In this document: piece after piece, positions 52,334 through 61,195 of the stretch
Position numbering within the stretch: the first letter of the stretch is position 1
How the letters are laid out: the number at the start of each line of letters is the position of its first letter
NCBI GenBank assembly: GCA_023663805.1
Contig: JAMPGR010000001.1
Span: 307,862 to 371,861 of the forward strand
Direction of reading: 5' to 3'
Source of the DNA: Clostridium sp.
GTDB taxonomy: Bacteria > Bacteroidota > Bacteroidia > Bacteroidales > Muribaculaceae
DNA length: 64,000 bases
Position numbers and translations under genes: made by a program
Notes under the pieces: generated by a model
The model's input: the letters and a program-made list of their open reading frames with translations, nothing else
The model's database searches: none
What the model was told of the DNA's origin: nothing

Positions 52334-53782
52334 ATGAACGACAATAACATATCATCATACGACGGCGGCGAAGTCAGAATCAACCCGAGCCTGAACGTCG
52401 AGCGTATCGCCAACCAGTTCGCCGAATCACCCAACGACACCGTCGAGGAACAGAAGGCGATAATCAAAGTCATCGGCGTCGGCGGCGGCGGAAACAACGC
52501 CGTCAACCACATGTACCGCCAGGGGATCGAGAATGTCTCCTTCGTCGTCCTGAACACCGACCGCCAGGCCCTGAAGAACTCCCCGGTCCCGACAAAAGTA
52601 CAGATCGGCAACGGCCTCGGCGCCGGAAACATCCCCGAAAAAGCCCGCAAGGCCGCCGAAGAAAATATCGTCAAAATCGAAAGCCTCTTCGACGACGACA
52701 CGAAGATGGTCTTCATCACCGCCGGAATGGGCGGAGGAACCGGAACCGGCGCCTCCCCGGTCGTCGCCCGCGTCGCCCGCGAACGCGGCATCCTGACGAT
52801 CGGTATCGTGACGATCCCCTTCGGTTTCGAGGGTGAGAAAAAAATTATCAAGGCCTACGGCGGCGCCGACGAACTGTCGAAATATGTCGACGCCCTGCTG
52901 GTCATCAACAACCAGCGCCTGACCGAAATCTACGGCGACCTCGACTTCCTCAACGCCTTCGGAAAAGCAGATGACACCCTCTCGACTGCCGCGCGGTCGA
53001 TTTCCGAACTGATCAACGACGACGGCTATATGAACGTCGACTTCGAGGATGTCGACACAACCCTGCGTAACGGCGGCGCGGCGATCATCTCCTGCGGCTA
53101 CGGCGAAGGGGAAAGCCGCGTCACAAAAGCAATCGAGGACGCGCTGAACTCCCCGCTGCTGCGCAACCGCGACGTCTTCGGCTCGAAGAAACTCCTCTTC
53201 CACATCTTCTTCTCCCGCAACGCCAACAAGAAATTCCTCATGAGCGAGGTCGACGAACTGACCAACTTCGTCAGCAGCATCTCCTCCGATGTCGACGTCA
53301 TCTGGGGCCTCGGTTTCGACGACGAACTCGGCGACCGCGTCAAGATAACAATCCTCGCCGCCGGATTCGACGCCTCGGTCTCCATCGACCGGAACCTTTC
53401 GCCGAACCCCGGCGCCTTCGCCGGCGGACATAAAACATCCCCTGCCGCCGCCGCCGACAAACAACCCTCCGCGCCGAAAAAGAAAGAACCGGACCACACC
53501 CCAGTCCCCGACGATGTCCGCCAGCGCCTCCACGACGACTACGGAACCGACCTCTTCGAAGGTATGGGGACACGCTACGCCGTCCTGCAGCCCGACCAGC
53601 TCGACGACGACTCCGTCATCGACAAGATCGAACACAACCCGACCTACAACCGCGACAAACGGACCGTCGACGAAATAAACCGCCAGGCCGACCAGCGCAC
53701 CACCCCGAAACCCGCCGCCCCGAAACCTTCCGACGGCGACCTCGGCAACGGTAAAATCGATTTTATGTCCTCCGGGAGATGA
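52334..53782 (+). CDS. ftsZ: Cell division protein FtsZ
   Basis: 482 residues. The tubulin signature GMGGGTGTGASPVVARV is present, as is the T7 loop (NVDFEDVDTTL) for GTP hydrolysis. The N-terminus has about 45 residues before the core (IIKVIGVGGGGNNAVNHM). The C-terminal region is Pro/Lys-rich; an IEHNPTYNRDK segment may be the partner-binding peptide, with about 40 residues after it, rather than at the very end. Its stop overlaps the next gene (ATGA). Confidence 0.98.
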   Translation: MNDNNISSYDGGEVRINPSLNVERIANQFAESPNDTVEEQKAIIKVIGVGGGGNNAVNHMYRQGIENVSFVVLNTDRQALKNSPVPTKVQIGNGLGAGNIPEKARKAAEENIVKIESLFDDDTKMVFITAGMGGGTGTGASPVVARVARERGILTIGIVTIPFGFEGEKKIIKAYGGADELSKYVDALLVINNQRLTEIYGDLDFLNAFGKADDTLSTAARSISELINDDGYMNVDFEDVDTTLRNGGAAIISCGYGEGESRVTKAIEDALNSPLLRNRDVFGSKKLLFHIFFSRNANKKFLMSEVDELTNFVSSISSDVDVIWGLGFDDELGDRVKITILAAGFDASVSIDRNLSPNPGAFAGGHKTSPAAAADKQPSAPKKKEPDHTPVPDDVRQRLHDDYGTDLFEGMGTRYAVLQPDQLDDDSVIDKIEHNPTYNRDKRTVDEINRQADQRTTPKPAAPKPSDGDLGNGKIDFMSSGR

Positions 53783-55443
53783 ACGCTGCAAAAACAATAA
53801 TCCTCGCCTCGGCCGTCGCCCTGATGCCGGCCCTGGCGCAGGCGGCCACGGGACGCCTTGCCTACACCGGAAACAACGAGATCTTCCGGCGCGACCGGAT
53901 CCGTCCGCTCGCCGAAAACCGAGACACAACCCTGACGCTCTGGCGCGGCGAACGCGCTTCGCTCGCCGCGATGTTCGTCGCCGGAAGTCCGACCGGACGC
54001 CTCGAGGTGCGCCTCGAACCCGACGGAACCCCGCTCCCCGACGGCTTCGACGTCCATTTCGCCGACTACGTCTTGTCGAACTCCTGGCAGGGATGCGGAT
54101 GGCCATCAGACACCCTCCCCCCCTTCGAAGTCGCCGACGCTCTTGTATCGAACCAGACGTCCGAGACCGCCGCTGGAGCCCAGCGACCGGTCTGGGCGAC
54201 GATCGACGTCCCCCGCGATGCCGCCCCCGGGACCTACCGCGGACAGATTATCGTCCGCGACCGCTACGCCCCGGCCGACCTCGACACCCTCTCCTTCGCC
54301 GTCGAGGTCATCGACCGTACGCTCCCCGCCCCTGGCGACCAGAAATTCTACCTGAACTTCTGGCAGCAGCCCTACGCCATCTCCCGCTACTACGGCGTCG
54401 AACCCTGGAGCGACGAACATCTCGAGCTGCTCGCCCCCTATGCCGACCTTCTCGCCCGAGCCGGACAGCGCAACGTCAGCGCAATCCTTTTCTACGAACC
54501 CTGGGGCGCGCAGAGCAACGACAAATTCGAACCGATGGTCGAGACCATCCTCGGCCCCGACGGAAAATGGAGTTACGACTACACGGTCTTCGACCGCTAT
54601 GTCGAATTTATGGGACGTCACGGAATCGACGGCGAGATCGACTGCTTCACGATGATCCCCTGGGACCGCAACTACCGCTACTTCGACCAGGCCGCCGGCG
54701 AATACCGTACCCTCGTCTGCTCCCCCGGAAGCGAAGAGTATGCCTCGCTCTGGAAATCCTTCCTCGGCGCGTTCGAAAAACACCTGAAAGAGAAAGGCTG
54801 GGACCAGCGCGCAATGATCTCCATAGACGAGAGATCTCTCGCGGATATGCAACAGGCCATCTCGATCGTCAAAGAGGCCGCACCAGGCCTTAAAATCGCT
54901 CTGGCGGGCAATTACCACCCCGAGATCTCCGACGACCTCTGGAGTTACACCCTGACTATGGGCGATCCCTTCCCCGAAGGGGTCATCGAGGAGCGCCGCT
55001 CCCGCGGACAGATCTCGCTCTACTACACCTGCTGCTCGAGTCCGGAACCGAACATTTTCTCGAACAACAACCCTGCCGACGCGGCCTTCATACCGGTGTT
55101 CTGCACCGCCAACGGCGCCGACGGCTACCTCCACTGGGCCTTCACGAACTGGACTGACAATCCGCTGCACGACACCCGCTTCTTCATGTTCGCCCCCGGC
55201 GACACCTACTGTGTCTATCCCGGGGGAGGGTCGTCGATCCGCTGGGAACGCTTCATCGAGGGAATCCAGACCTCGGAGAAGGTCCGTCTGCTCCGCGACG
55301 AACTCTCCGACGCCGGCCGGGTCGACGACCTGGCGCGACTCGACAACGCCCTCGCCCCGCTGGCCGGCGCCAAATGGGCCGACACCGCCGGGCGTCAGCG
55401 CCAGTACGACAACCTCCGCCTCGTCATCGCCTCGCTCCAGTAA
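53779..55443 (+). CDS. Secreted GH123/DUF4091-type glycoside hydrolase
   Basis: 554 residues with a signal peptide (MNAAKTIILASAVALMPALAQA). An N-terminal beta domain (about 25-185; TIDVPRDAAPGTYRGQIIV) and a TIM-barrel with YLNFWQQPYAISRYYGV, then ISIDERSLADM containing Asp350-Glu351, match the DE catalytic pair of GH123/DUF4091 proteins. GH123 enzymes remove terminal beta-GalNAc. TYCVYPGGGSSIRWERFIEGIQTSEKVRLLR is typical of DUF4091. Translation is coupled to ftsZ by a 4-nt overlap, and the terminator follows. Its job in the division operon is not known. Confidence 0.85.
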   Translation: MNAAKTIILASAVALMPALAQAATGRLAYTGNNEIFRRDRIRPLAENRDTTLTLWRGERASLAAMFVAGSPTGRLEVRLEPDGTPLPDGFDVHFADYVLSNSWQGCGWPSDTLPPFEVADALVSNQTSETAAGAQRPVWATIDVPRDAAPGTYRGQIIVRDRYAPADLDTLSFAVEVIDRTLPAPGDQKFYLNFWQQPYAISRYYGVEPWSDEHLELLAPYADLLARAGQRNVSAILFYEPWGAQSNDKFEPMVETILGPDGKWSYDYTVFDRYVEFMGRHGIDGEIDCFTMIPWDRNYRYFDQAAGEYRTLVCSPGSEEYASLWKSFLGAFEKHLKEKGWDQRAMISIDERSLADMQQAISIVKEAAPGLKIALAGNYHPEISDDLWSYTLTMGDPFPEGVIEERRSRGQISLYYTCCSSPEPNIFSNNNPADAAFIPVFCTANGADGYLHWAFTNWTDNPLHDTRFFMFAPGDTYCVYPGGGSSIRWERFIEGIQTSEKVRLLRDELSDAGRVDDLARLDNALAPLAGAKWADTAGRQRQYDNLRLVIASLQ

Positions 55444-55470
55444 AGATGTCGTATGGCGTCGCAAGACACC

Positions 55471-55517
55471 GCGACCAATAACTCGCAATTTTTGCGAGTT
55501 ATTGGTCGCTTTTTTTT
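55471..55517 (+). terminator. Very strong terminator of the dcw operon
   Basis: A perfect 18-bp stem (55471-55488 with 55492-55509), loop TTT, then eight T. It is 27 nt after the stop of the hydrolase. It ends the cluster that begins at rsmH. Confidence 0.95.
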
Positions 55518-55550
55518 ATCTTTCAAAAATTGCCACCCGGTAATGTCTTT

Positions 55551-56453
55551 TTATAATCCCAGATATTCCCTCACGGCCTTGATCTGGGCATCGTTCCGGC
55601 ACAATCCCCTGGTATTTTCCTTTTTCAGGCCCTCATCAATATATGCCGCAATATCCACATAGTCGTTGCCGCCAGCATCTCTTGTCGCTATTTTGCGAAC
55701 CATCCTGTCATTGGATCTTGCCATATAATAGAACCAGACATCATCAGCCGTAGGAGCAAGTTTCATGAACACACTTGCATCCATGGCCTTCTCGCCCAGA
55801 GAACGTGGCGGATAAAGAACGCCTCCCACACCTGTTGCAAAATTCAACGGGTGAACTCCGCATTCCTTCTCGTGATAACGCCACTTTTTATAGGTAAGAG
55901 GAACCCCGCTGCCATCGACAACCATACGGTGTACGCGTGCCGCACATATGTCGTCGGGATGTTCCAAATGTTCCGTCAGTAACCGTTCAACCAAATCGTA
56001 GTCATATATGCAGTCGTCGTCAATTGTTATAACCGTATCATTTGGATAACGATCCAAACAGTGTACTAATTTTTTATAACTGCGTATATCGGCTTCTGTA
56101 GCTACTATTTCCAGTCCACGCTCCTGCTGTCGCTTCAACGCCGCAGGCAGCGTTGAAGCATCATGACTGTCGATCCACAGTATCAGTCTGTTTGGTACAA
56201 CCGTTTGTTGCATGATCGACTCTATAGCACACCCCGCATCGTAGAGGCGACGGCCATGAGAGGTGAGCGACACGATCAGTTCTCCTTCCGGCAACAACTG
56301 TTCGGAAGTCACACCAGGTTTTGCAGATGTCATTATCAGGCGTTCCATTTCCCATCGTCGCTGCTCAGGCAATATGCGTTCCACTTTCGCGCGTAACGAC
56401 AATACAAAATCGTGAAACCGCACAAGTTTCGAAAAAAATTCGCCAGCCTTCAT
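55551..56453 (-). CDS. Glycosyltransferase-like protein, AT-rich, probably acquired
   Basis: About 300 residues from MKAGEFFSKLVRF; a longer frame starts at 56498. The GT-A type features are ELIVSLTSHGRRLYDAGCAIESIMQQT, LILWIDSHDAS and VITIDDDCIYDYDLVERLL (a DDD metal site). The C-terminal part has TADDVWFYYMARSND and a Cys. Codon use is clearly more AT-rich than in the flanking genes. It stands alone between the dcw terminator and tatD, in the slot where tyrS often lies in other Bacteroidetes. Donor and acceptor are unknown. Confidence 0.78.
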   Translation of the reverse strand: MKAGEFFSKLVRFHDFVLSLRAKVERILPEQRRWEMERLIMTSAKPGVTSEQLLPEGELIVSLTSHGRRLYDAGCAIESIMQQTVVPNRLILWIDSHDASTLPAALKRQQERGLEIVATEADIRSYKKLVHCLDRYPNDTVITIDDDCIYDYDLVERLLTEHLEHPDDICAARVHRMVVDGSGVPLTYKKWRYHEKECGVHPLNFATGVGGVLYPPRSLGEKAMDASVFMKLAPTADDVWFYYMARSNDRMVRKIATRDAGGNDYVDIAAYIDEGLKKENTRGLCRNDAQIKAVREYLGL

Positions 56454-56672
56454 AACATCCTTTTGCTCACTTAAATGTAACACATCGGTTATACACAAAT
56501 TTTGCTATGGTATATTTGTCTGACATATGTCTCGAGTCAAAATTTACAGTTCGTTTCGCGATGGCTCTTGATGAACGCATCTTGCTGGCCACAAAATTAC
56601 AAAAATTTTCGTTACCTCACAAAAACCTTCCGTCACACACAAGTGGTGGAAGAGTAGGTTATTATCGTCAAC

Positions 56673-57296
56673 TTACGTTCCAGCGAAGATACGGGAGGCG
56701 CTGGCGGCGGCCCGGTATAACAGGGCCGGAGCCGGGCAGCCGCGGACGGCAGCGACAGCGGCTGCAACCTTTTCGATTGTCGCTGTCGGCGAATCGTCGG
56801 TCTCGAGCAGCAGAGATTCCTCAGGGATCAGGGAGACCGACTCCGGATTGAACCGCTCGCCGATCGAGAGCAGAAAACCTTCACGTAGCAACTGACGCGC
56901 CAACTGTGGCTTTCCGCGGAATCCGTGGATTATCCAGGGCTGCGACGGGCCGACACGCCGCCTGAGATCGACAATTTCGTTCCAGCGGCCGACAACGTGA
57001 AGTATCAGGGGCTTGCGGAGCCGCTCGCTCAGTTCGATATGTCGCATCAGCGTCCCGGTCTGCTCCGCCGCAGAACCGCCGCGGTTGCGGTCCAGTCCGG
57101 TTTCGCCGATCGCGACAACCGAAGGCGACTCAGCCATTCGCTCGAGATTCCCGAATGCAGCCGAACCGGCCGGAGTGTTCCAGGGATGTATGCCGACCGA
57201 AAACGGCCCTTCGCCGGGGAGAGATCCGTCAACGGAAGGATCGACCGAGAGTATTCGTCCGGGGCCGGGATGATGGGAATGGATGTCGGCGATCAT
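56673..57296 (-). CDS. tatD: TatD-family hydrolase
   Basis: 207 residues, shorter than the usual 255-265. The metal-binding HSHH replaces the usual DxHxH pattern (MIADIHSHH). [29 protein letters not shown] and LLETDDSPT follow and match the family. TatD proteins are metal-dependent nucleases or hydrolases. It overlaps yidD by 4 nt. The short C-terminus may be trimmed, but all motifs up to the last Asp remain. Confidence 0.87.
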   Translation of the reverse strand: MIADIHSHHPGPGRILSVDPSVDGSLPGEGPFSVGIHPWNTPAGSAAFGNLERMAESPSVVAIGETGLDRNRGGSAAEQTGTLMRHIELSERLRKPLILHVVGRWNEIVDLRRRVGPSQPWIIHGFRGKPQLARQLLREGFLLSIGERFNPESVSLIPEESLLLETDDSPTATIEKVAAAVAAVRGCPAPALLYRAAASASRIFAGT

Positions 57297-57538
57297 GGGA
57301 CAGGATCATAGCCTGATCCTCCCCAGGGGTGACAGCGCAGGATGCGCCTCAGCGTCAGCCAGGAGCCTTTCAGCGGGCCGTGGCGGCGCAGCGACTCGAT
57401 CGCATACTGGCTGCAGGTCGGCGTGAAGCGGCACGACGGAGGAAACATCGGGGAGATGCAGAGCCGGTAGAAATGGACGGGAAGGAGGAGGATTTCAGTC
57501 AGCGCCTTCGTTATCGGGGAGAGAATCTTTGTCATCAT
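57293..57538 (-). CDS. yidD: Membrane protein insertion efficiency factor YidD
   Basis: 81 residues from [13 protein letters not shown]. The family signature [21 protein letters not shown] followed by [17 protein letters not shown] is intact. It helps YidC-dependent membrane insertion. It starts within the end of rnpA (44-nt overlap), the usual linkage, and overlaps tatD. Confidence 0.95.
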   Translation of the reverse strand: MMTKILSPITKALTEILLLPVHFYRLCISPMFPPSCRFTPTCSQYAIESLRRHGPLKGSWLTLRRILRCHPWGGSGYDPVP

Positions 57539-57941
57539 AGTCTTTGATCGATTTAAAGAGGCGCTGGAGCGATTTTCGGCACGATCCGGAGGATTTTGTC
57601 CGGTCGGCCACATAAATGAAAGCGATGTCGTAACCGCGGCTCATAGAGGGGAAATCCGCGCGCATCAGACGGTAGCACTCGCGCAGGCGGCGGCGCATCG
57701 TGACGCGGTCGACGGCGTGGCGCAGGCGCCGTTTCGGAACGACAATCATGACACGGTTGAACCTGACTTCGGGATGGATGTTCGGCAGCCAGACGGCGCG
57801 CCACGGAAAAGCCATGGCCGCCATGGGGGTCTCGACGGGGACAGACGTAACAGAGCCGCCTGTCCGCGGGGCGAACAGGCGGTCTATATCGTACTTCGAG
57901 CAGAGACGCTCTTTTTTGTAGAGACGCTGGCCTTTGAACAT
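57495..57941 (-). CDS. rnpA: Ribonuclease P protein component
   Basis: 148 residues. [15 protein letters not shown] at the start and the core [24 protein letters not shown], the RNA-binding RNR-like motif, define it. It supports the RNase P RNA in tRNA 5' maturation. There is an insertion of about 25 residues before the core. The C-terminal tail is acidic and overlaps yidD. Confidence 0.94.
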   Translation of the reverse strand: MFKGQRLYKKERLCSKYDIDRLFAPRTGGSVTSVPVETPMAAMAFPWRAVWLPNIHPEVRFNRVMIVVPKRRLRHAVDRVTMRRRLRECYRLMRADFPSMSRGYDIAFIYVADRTKSSGSCRKSLQRLFKSIKDYDDKDSLPDNEGAD

Positions 57942-57959
57942 CGTTTCGAGGTTATCGCG

Positions 57960-58706
57960 TTATTCTTCGGCGTTCTGTTTCAGATAGTTCTCCAGGGCGA
58001 CTGTCATCGAGGGAGCGGCCTTTGTCGGGGCCTCGACGTCGAGACGGAGTCCTGCATCCTTGACGGCCTGGGCGGTCGAGGGGCCGAAACAGCCGATACG
58101 GATGTCTTTCTGCTGGAAGTCGGGAAAATTCTTCAGGAGCGATTCGATACCCTGGGGACTGAAGAAGAGAAGCATGTCGTAGTCGAACGGCTCGTCGGTG
58201 CCGAAGTCGTTGCTGACGGTCCGGTACATGACAGCCTTCGAGTAGTCGAGGTTCATCGTGTCGAGGATTGTGACATCCTCTTTGTTGACGTCGGCCACGG
58301 CATAAAGAAATTTCTCTTTGTTGTGTTTGTTAAGATAATTCTGCAGGCCGTCGAGTTTTCCGTTGGTTCCGTGGAAAATCTTACGTTTGCGATAGACGAT
58401 ATATTTCTGGAGATAGAGCGCGATCGCTTCGGTCGTACAGAAATATTTCATCGTATCGGGAACAGTCACGCGAAGCTCTTCACAGAGTCTGAAGAAATGG
58501 TCTATGGCAGTACGGGCGGTGAAAATCACAGCCGTATAGTCCGATATATTGATCTTCGACTGACGGAATTCCTTTGCGGAGAGACCTTCGACCTTGATAA
58601 AAGGCCGGAATTCAATCTCGACTCCGTAGCGTTCTGCGATGTCATAGTAGGGCGACTTATCGGAAGCAGGCTTGGGCTGTGAAATTAAAACTTTCTTGAC
58701 TTTCAC
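57960..58706 (-). CDS. hemD: Uroporphyrinogen-III synthase
   Basis: 248 residues in two lobes with the weak HemD pattern: KVLISQPKPAS, TAVIFTARTAIDHFF, and LLFFSPQGIESLL, IGCFGPSTAQAVKDAGL. These correspond to the conserved Ser/Gly and Thr-containing segments. It closes the tetrapyrrole ring. Codon use is more AT-rich than the neighbours. In Bacteroidetes it lies between DUF4271 and rnpA, as here. Confidence 0.9.
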   Translation of the reverse strand: MKVKKVLISQPKPASDKSPYYDIAERYGVEIEFRPFIKVEGLSAKEFRQSKINISDYTAVIFTARTAIDHFFRLCEELRVTVPDTMKYFCTTEAIALYLQKYIVYRKRKIFHGTNGKLDGLQNYLNKHNKEKFLYAVADVNKEDVTILDTMNLDYSKAVMYRTVSNDFGTDEPFDYDMLLFFSPQGIESLLKNFPDFQQKDIRIGCFGPSTAQAVKDAGLRLDVEAPTKAAPSMTVALENYLKQNAEE

Positions 58707-58733
58707 TCTGTTAACGATTTGATATGTGTAGGT

Positions 58734-59654
58734 TTATAAATCAAGTGTAGCACTTGTCCGCAGTATGAAAAGCGGGGGGATTATTTCGAGTGTGCAAAGG
58801 TACAAAATAAAATAGACACAGGAAAATATATTCTTATAAAAAATCCTAATTCCCTTTACGATAAATACAATTCTCGCTATCAGATAGAGCCCGGCGCCGA
58901 CAGCTATCGACAGCGCCGCGCTGCCTGGCTCGAACAGCGAGACAAGCGCCGGAATAACCAGCAGAATCCCGAGCAGACCCTGCGAGCCGTTGAATCCCCG
59001 GAGCCATTCGGCACATTCGAAACTGCCGGTAAAGACACTTCCGACGGTCGAGTAGGCCGCCAGTTGGAACAGATAGTAGGCGAGCGACACGGCGACACAC
59101 ATAGCGATCGCCTCGGGTACGCCCAGCGGTATGGCGACTCCGCAGAGATGAGCCGCTCCGTAGACGAGGATGCCCTCGCAGAAACAGACGAGCAGCATCA
59201 GCGAGACCGACATCCACGCTCCGTTCGAAGCCGGTTCGTCGAAGACGTTGGTCCGGCGTCGGCGAATCGAGAAGGCGCTCTGAAACAAGGATTTGACGAA
59301 GTTACGACTCCGGCTGACCGAAGCGGCCATAAAGATGAACAGAACGATCAGGCCGCACATGATCATCGAGTCGTAGCCCGGAATCGCCGGGCGCGGTTCG
59401 AGCTCGATTCCCTTTGTGTAGGCCGCCAGCGGACGGGGTCGGAACGGCTCGCTGACAAGAACCGGGGCGTTCAGTTCGCGACAGACCGTCGTATCGGTCC
59501 GCAACAGGGCGCTGAGAGCCGGAGCGACATCGCCGGTCGAGGGCAGAGCCCTGACAGTGTCGGCCCGGGCCGCAGAGTTGTATGGCTGGGCTTGAACGGG
59601 ACTTACCGGGAGGGTATCGCGTGGCGGCTGGAATGTCTGGAGCGTGTCGGGCAT
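58734..59654 (-). CDS. DUF4271 membrane protein
   Basis: 306 residues from MPDTLQTF; a longer frame to 59906 lies inside the LOG gene. After about 130 polar residues come about six membrane helices (from MIMCGLIVLFIFMAAS to the end). The DUF4271 family is typical of Bacteroidetes and usually precedes hemD. Its function is unknown. It overlaps the LOG gene stop by one base. Confidence 0.85.
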   Translation of the reverse strand: MPDTLQTFQPPRDTLPVSPVQAQPYNSAARADTVRALPSTGDVAPALSALLRTDTTVCRELNAPVLVSEPFRPRPLAAYTKGIELEPRPAIPGYDSMIMCGLIVLFIFMAASVSRSRNFVKSLFQSAFSIRRRRTNVFDEPASNGAWMSVSLMLLVCFCEGILVYGAAHLCGVAIPLGVPEAIAMCVAVSLAYYLFQLAAYSTVGSVFTGSFECAEWLRGFNGSQGLLGILLVIPALVSLFEPGSAALSIAVGAGLYLIARIVFIVKGIRIFYKNIFSCVYFILYLCTLEIIPPLFILRTSATLDL

Positions 59655-60244
59655 CAGTTGATTTTCTGGGTGAAATCGGTTGACGTGTCGGGGAGGAGGG
59701 CTAGTTCGACCGCGCGGAGACCGCTGTCGGCGACGCTCCATAGCGCGGCGTGGTCGCTGTGCATGAATCCGCCGGCGATTGTCCGCGAGAGCATCTCGAG
59801 CAGGGGATCGTAGTATCCGTCGATATTGGCGATGACGATCTGGCCGCGGAAGAGTCCGAGCTGGCGCCAGGTTATCAGTTCGAGGAGTTCCTCGAGGGTT
59901 CCGCATCCGCCGGGCATCGCGATCGCCGCCAGGCTCATCGAGGCCATCAGCTGCTTGCGGCTGTGCATGTCGGGGGTTTCGATAACGCGGCTGAGTGAGG
60001 AGTGTTCCCAGCGGCGCTCGAGCATGAAGCGCGGGAGCACACCGATCGCGACGCCGCCGACGACGCTGAGCACACCGTCGATCGCCGCGGCCATCAGGCC
60101 GGATTTACCGCCGCCACAGACGAGCGGATGGCCCGAACGGGCAATAGCCGCTCCGGCCTCGAAAGCCTCGGTTTTGAACAGTCGGGCGATACTGTCGCTC
60201 GAAGCGCCGTAGACGCACACCCCGTTTTTTTCCAGTTGTTTCAT
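59654..60244 (-). CDS. LOG-family protein (cytokinin-type phosphoribohydrolase fold)
   Basis: 196 residues. GVCVYGASSDS at the start, then GGGKSGLMAAAIDGVL, then the LOG motif PGGCGTLEELLELITW. These are the nucleotide-binding and catalytic sites of Rossmann-fold LOG proteins, which hydrolyse nucleotide 5'-monophosphates. The start codon lies only 4 nt after the -7 box. It is upstream of DUF4271 and probably the first gene of the hemD-rnpA-yidD-tatD operon. Confidence 0.92.
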   Translation of the reverse strand: MKQLEKNGVCVYGASSDSIARLFKTEAFEAGAAIARSGHPLVCGGGKSGLMAAAIDGVLSVVGGVAIGVLPRFMLERRWEHSSLSRVIETPDMHSRKQLMASMSLAAIAMPGGCGTLEELLELITWRQLGLFRGQIVIANIDGYYDPLLEMLSRTIAGGFMHSDHAALWSVADSGLRAVELALLPDTSTDFTQKIN

Positions 60245-60248
60245 TCTG

Positions 60249-60279
60249 CAAAATTACCGAATTTCCGCGAATCAGCAAA
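60249..60279 (-). promoter_or_regulatory. Promoter of the LOG-DUF4271-hemD operon, 4 nt from the ATG
   Basis: Minus-strand TTTG (60276-60279), 19 nt, TAATTTTG (60249-60256), then CAGA and the ATG at 60244. The start site falls on the A of ATG or next to it. The -33 box lies within the last codons of the LD-carboxypeptidase gene. Confidence 0.82.
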
Positions 60280-61195
60280 GGTCGTAACTCAAGGTGACAC
60301 GCTCCGGGGTGACCGTCAGGGTCGCCGTCGACCCTTCGACGACGGGGATATTGTGGTCGACATGGCCTATCGGGGCGTTGAAAGCGACCGGATAGCGGCA
60401 GTCTCCGACGACACCGCTGATCATCTCCTCCATCGACTGGTGGTTTATGTCGGGGCTGTAGTCGGTGAACTGCCCGACGACAAGTCCGGCGAGTTTGTCG
60501 AGCACGCCGGCGAGCCGGAGCTGATATAGTTGCCGCTCGACCTTGTAGACCGGTTCGGCGATATCTTCGATAAACAGAATCGTTCCGGGACGTATGATGT
60601 CATAAGGAGTCCCGAACAGCCCCATTATGACGGCGAGATTTCCGCCGTAGATCCGTGCCGTGACCTCCCCCGGGCGGTTCAGGGGGGAGGAAGGGAAACT
60701 GATTTCCGGGGGATTTCCGGCGAGGATGTCGAACAGGGCCTCCGAGTCGTCGTCGCGGCCTCCGCTGCCGGCGAGATGCTTCGCCATCGGGGCGTGGAGC
60801 GACATGATTCCGTGGGCCGACAGAAGGGAGTGGAGGGCGGAGATGTCGCTGAAGCCGATCAGCCACTTCGGGTTCTCCCTGAGGGGCCATTTGTCGATTT
60901 CTTCGAGGAGATGGACGGCGCCGTAGCCTCCGCGCGAACAGAGGACGGCGTCGACCGTCGGCTCGAGCAGCGCGGCCTTCAGGTCTGCGAGGCGTTCCTC
61001 GTCGGTTCCAGCGAAACTGCCGGAGCGGCCGGTCGTGTGGGGCATGATCCGGACCTCGTAACCTCGGTCGCGCAGAACCCGCGCCGCTTTCGTGACAAAC
61101 TCCGGTTTGACCCACCCCGACGGCGAGACTATCGCGACGACGCTCCCCGGCTTCAACGACGGCGGAACGAGTATATCTTCCTGCGGCGTTGTCAT
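60272..61195 (-). CDS. LD-carboxypeptidase (peptidase S66)
   Basis: 307 residues. VAIVSPSGWV at the start; the nucleophile Ser is in IGFSDISALH. The Glu lies further on (FIEDIAEPVYKVERQL), and the His is in GHVDHN near the C-terminus. It cuts the L-D bond between the third and fourth residues of murein tetrapeptide in the cytoplasm for peptidoglycan recycling. Its start overlaps the radical SAM gene by 4 nt. Confidence 0.93.
   Translation of the reverse strand: MTTPQEDILVPPSLKPGSVVAIVSPSGWVKPEFVTKAARVLRDRGYEVRIMPHTTGRSGSFAGTDEERLADLKAALLEPTVDAVLCSRGGYGAVHLLEEIDKWPLRENPKWLIGFSDISALHSLLSAHGIMSLHAPMAKHLAGSGGRDDDSEALFDILAGNPPEISFPSSPLNRPGEVTARIYGGNLAVIMGLFGTPYDIIRPGTILFIEDIAEPVYKVERQLYQLRLAGVLDKLAGLVVGQFTDYSPDINHQSMEEMISGVVGDCRYPVAFNAPIGHVDHNIPVVEGSTATLTVTPERVTLSYDLC

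Noticed and set aside
56507-56851. Plus-strand frame after a TATATTTG box upstream of the AT-rich glycosyltransferase
   Set aside because: No -33 element; the frame is antisense to tatD for most of its length and has no recognisable domain.
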